The position numbers and the translations under genes are program-made. Shown here piece after piece: positions 63,633 to 64,000 of a stretch of DNA of 64,000 nt. The notes beneath the pieces were generated by a model. The model was not told where the DNA came from and did no database searches. It worked only from the letters and a program-made list of their open reading frames with translations. Source of the stretch: Aurelia coerulea (taxonomy: Eukaryota; Cnidaria; Scyphozoa; Semaeostomeae; Ulmaridae); NCBI GenBank assembly GCA_039566865.1, contig CM076960.1:13244501-13308500 (forward strand). Direction: 5' to 3'. Numbering within the stretch: position 1 is the first letter of the stretch; each line of letters begins with the position of its first letter.

Positions 63633-64000
63633 AAATCTGGGCATAACGGAATAACCAGACCCAGGACCACTAGGACCGGACCCTAACGGACCAGACCCTA
63701 GGGGAATGCCCTACCCTCGCTTTGACGTTGGATAGGAAGTTAGTGACCGAAAGGAGGGGAATTTCACTCAAAAAGACCTCGTACACGAAATCCTTCGGTT
63801 CTAAAAAATCTCGTACACTTTTGCGAATGAGTTACCCTCGAATTCACATATATGTTCTGTGACACACTCAGGCCACTCAACTGAGTTCATCGAAGAGAAG
63901 CTTTCAGACTGCCCAGCCTCCAAGCTGCAAGTTCATCTCAGCGCCAAGAGTTCAAATTTATCAGGCACGCAAATTTAGCAGGCATACTTAGGGACTTTGT
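63633..64000. other. Window end, no gene seen
   Basis: A short CGGACC/GGACC-rich stretch lies at about 63655-63705. Otherwise nothing recognisable. Confidence 0.5.

Overview
The window is from an animal nuclear genome. It is AT-rich, genes are split into short exons by GT..AG introns, and the non-coding sequence is packed with DNA-transposon, MITE and LINE remnants. The style of the repeats, an astacin-TSP1 protease and a THAP relic suggest a cnidarian, most likely an anthozoan (coral or anemone). That assignment is an inference from protein and repeat character. No marker in the window fixes the species.

Two protein-coding genes can be rebuilt exon by exon on the + strand. (1) At 358-41308 lie the last eleven exons of VPS18 (HOPS/CORVET tethering subunit). 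They cover the C-terminal clathrin-heavy-chain-like repeats, coiled coil and RING-H2 end. The exons sum to 990 nt, keep frame at every junction and end in TAA, giving 329 residues. The gene's 5' half lies upstream of the window. (2) At 50795-63482 lies a complete seven-exon secreted astacin metalloprotease with signal peptide, short propeptide with a basic cleavage site, catalytic domain and a C-terminal TSP1-like module. The exons sum to 954 nt (317 residues plus stop). Its Met-turn methionine is replaced by leucine.

The VPS18 introns (about 40 kb) hold most of the non-coding structure. These include a triple-nested element at 2424-4567, several long inverted-repeat elements (7916-8145, 10212-11202, 12371-12570, 25939-26541, 30307-31163), and a 177-bp satellite array of 23 counted units at 19405-23560 that is cut by LINE insertions and resumes at 25623. 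There is also an antisense coiled-coil exon of unknown gene (18383-18789), telomere-like tracts inside a terminal-inverted-repeat element (28621-28945) and a decayed THAP-domain relic (37392-37720).

The intergenic stretch 41309-50794 holds LINE relics, a Mutator-like MITE with an 11-bp target duplication (44746-45341), and a 3.9-kb element with inverted ends (about 46009-49945). Within the astacin gene, introns carry a Mutator-like element with a 9-bp duplication that itself contains a PIF/Harbinger-like element with a TTA duplication (53028-54234), plus TTAA-type and mariner-type MITEs. No tRNA, rRNA, CRISPR array or prokaryote-style operon was seen. No new molecular system is evident. The best leads are the Met-turn substitution, the intronic satellite array, the antisense exon with its Leu-encoding microsatellite, and the unusually readable nested transposon layers.
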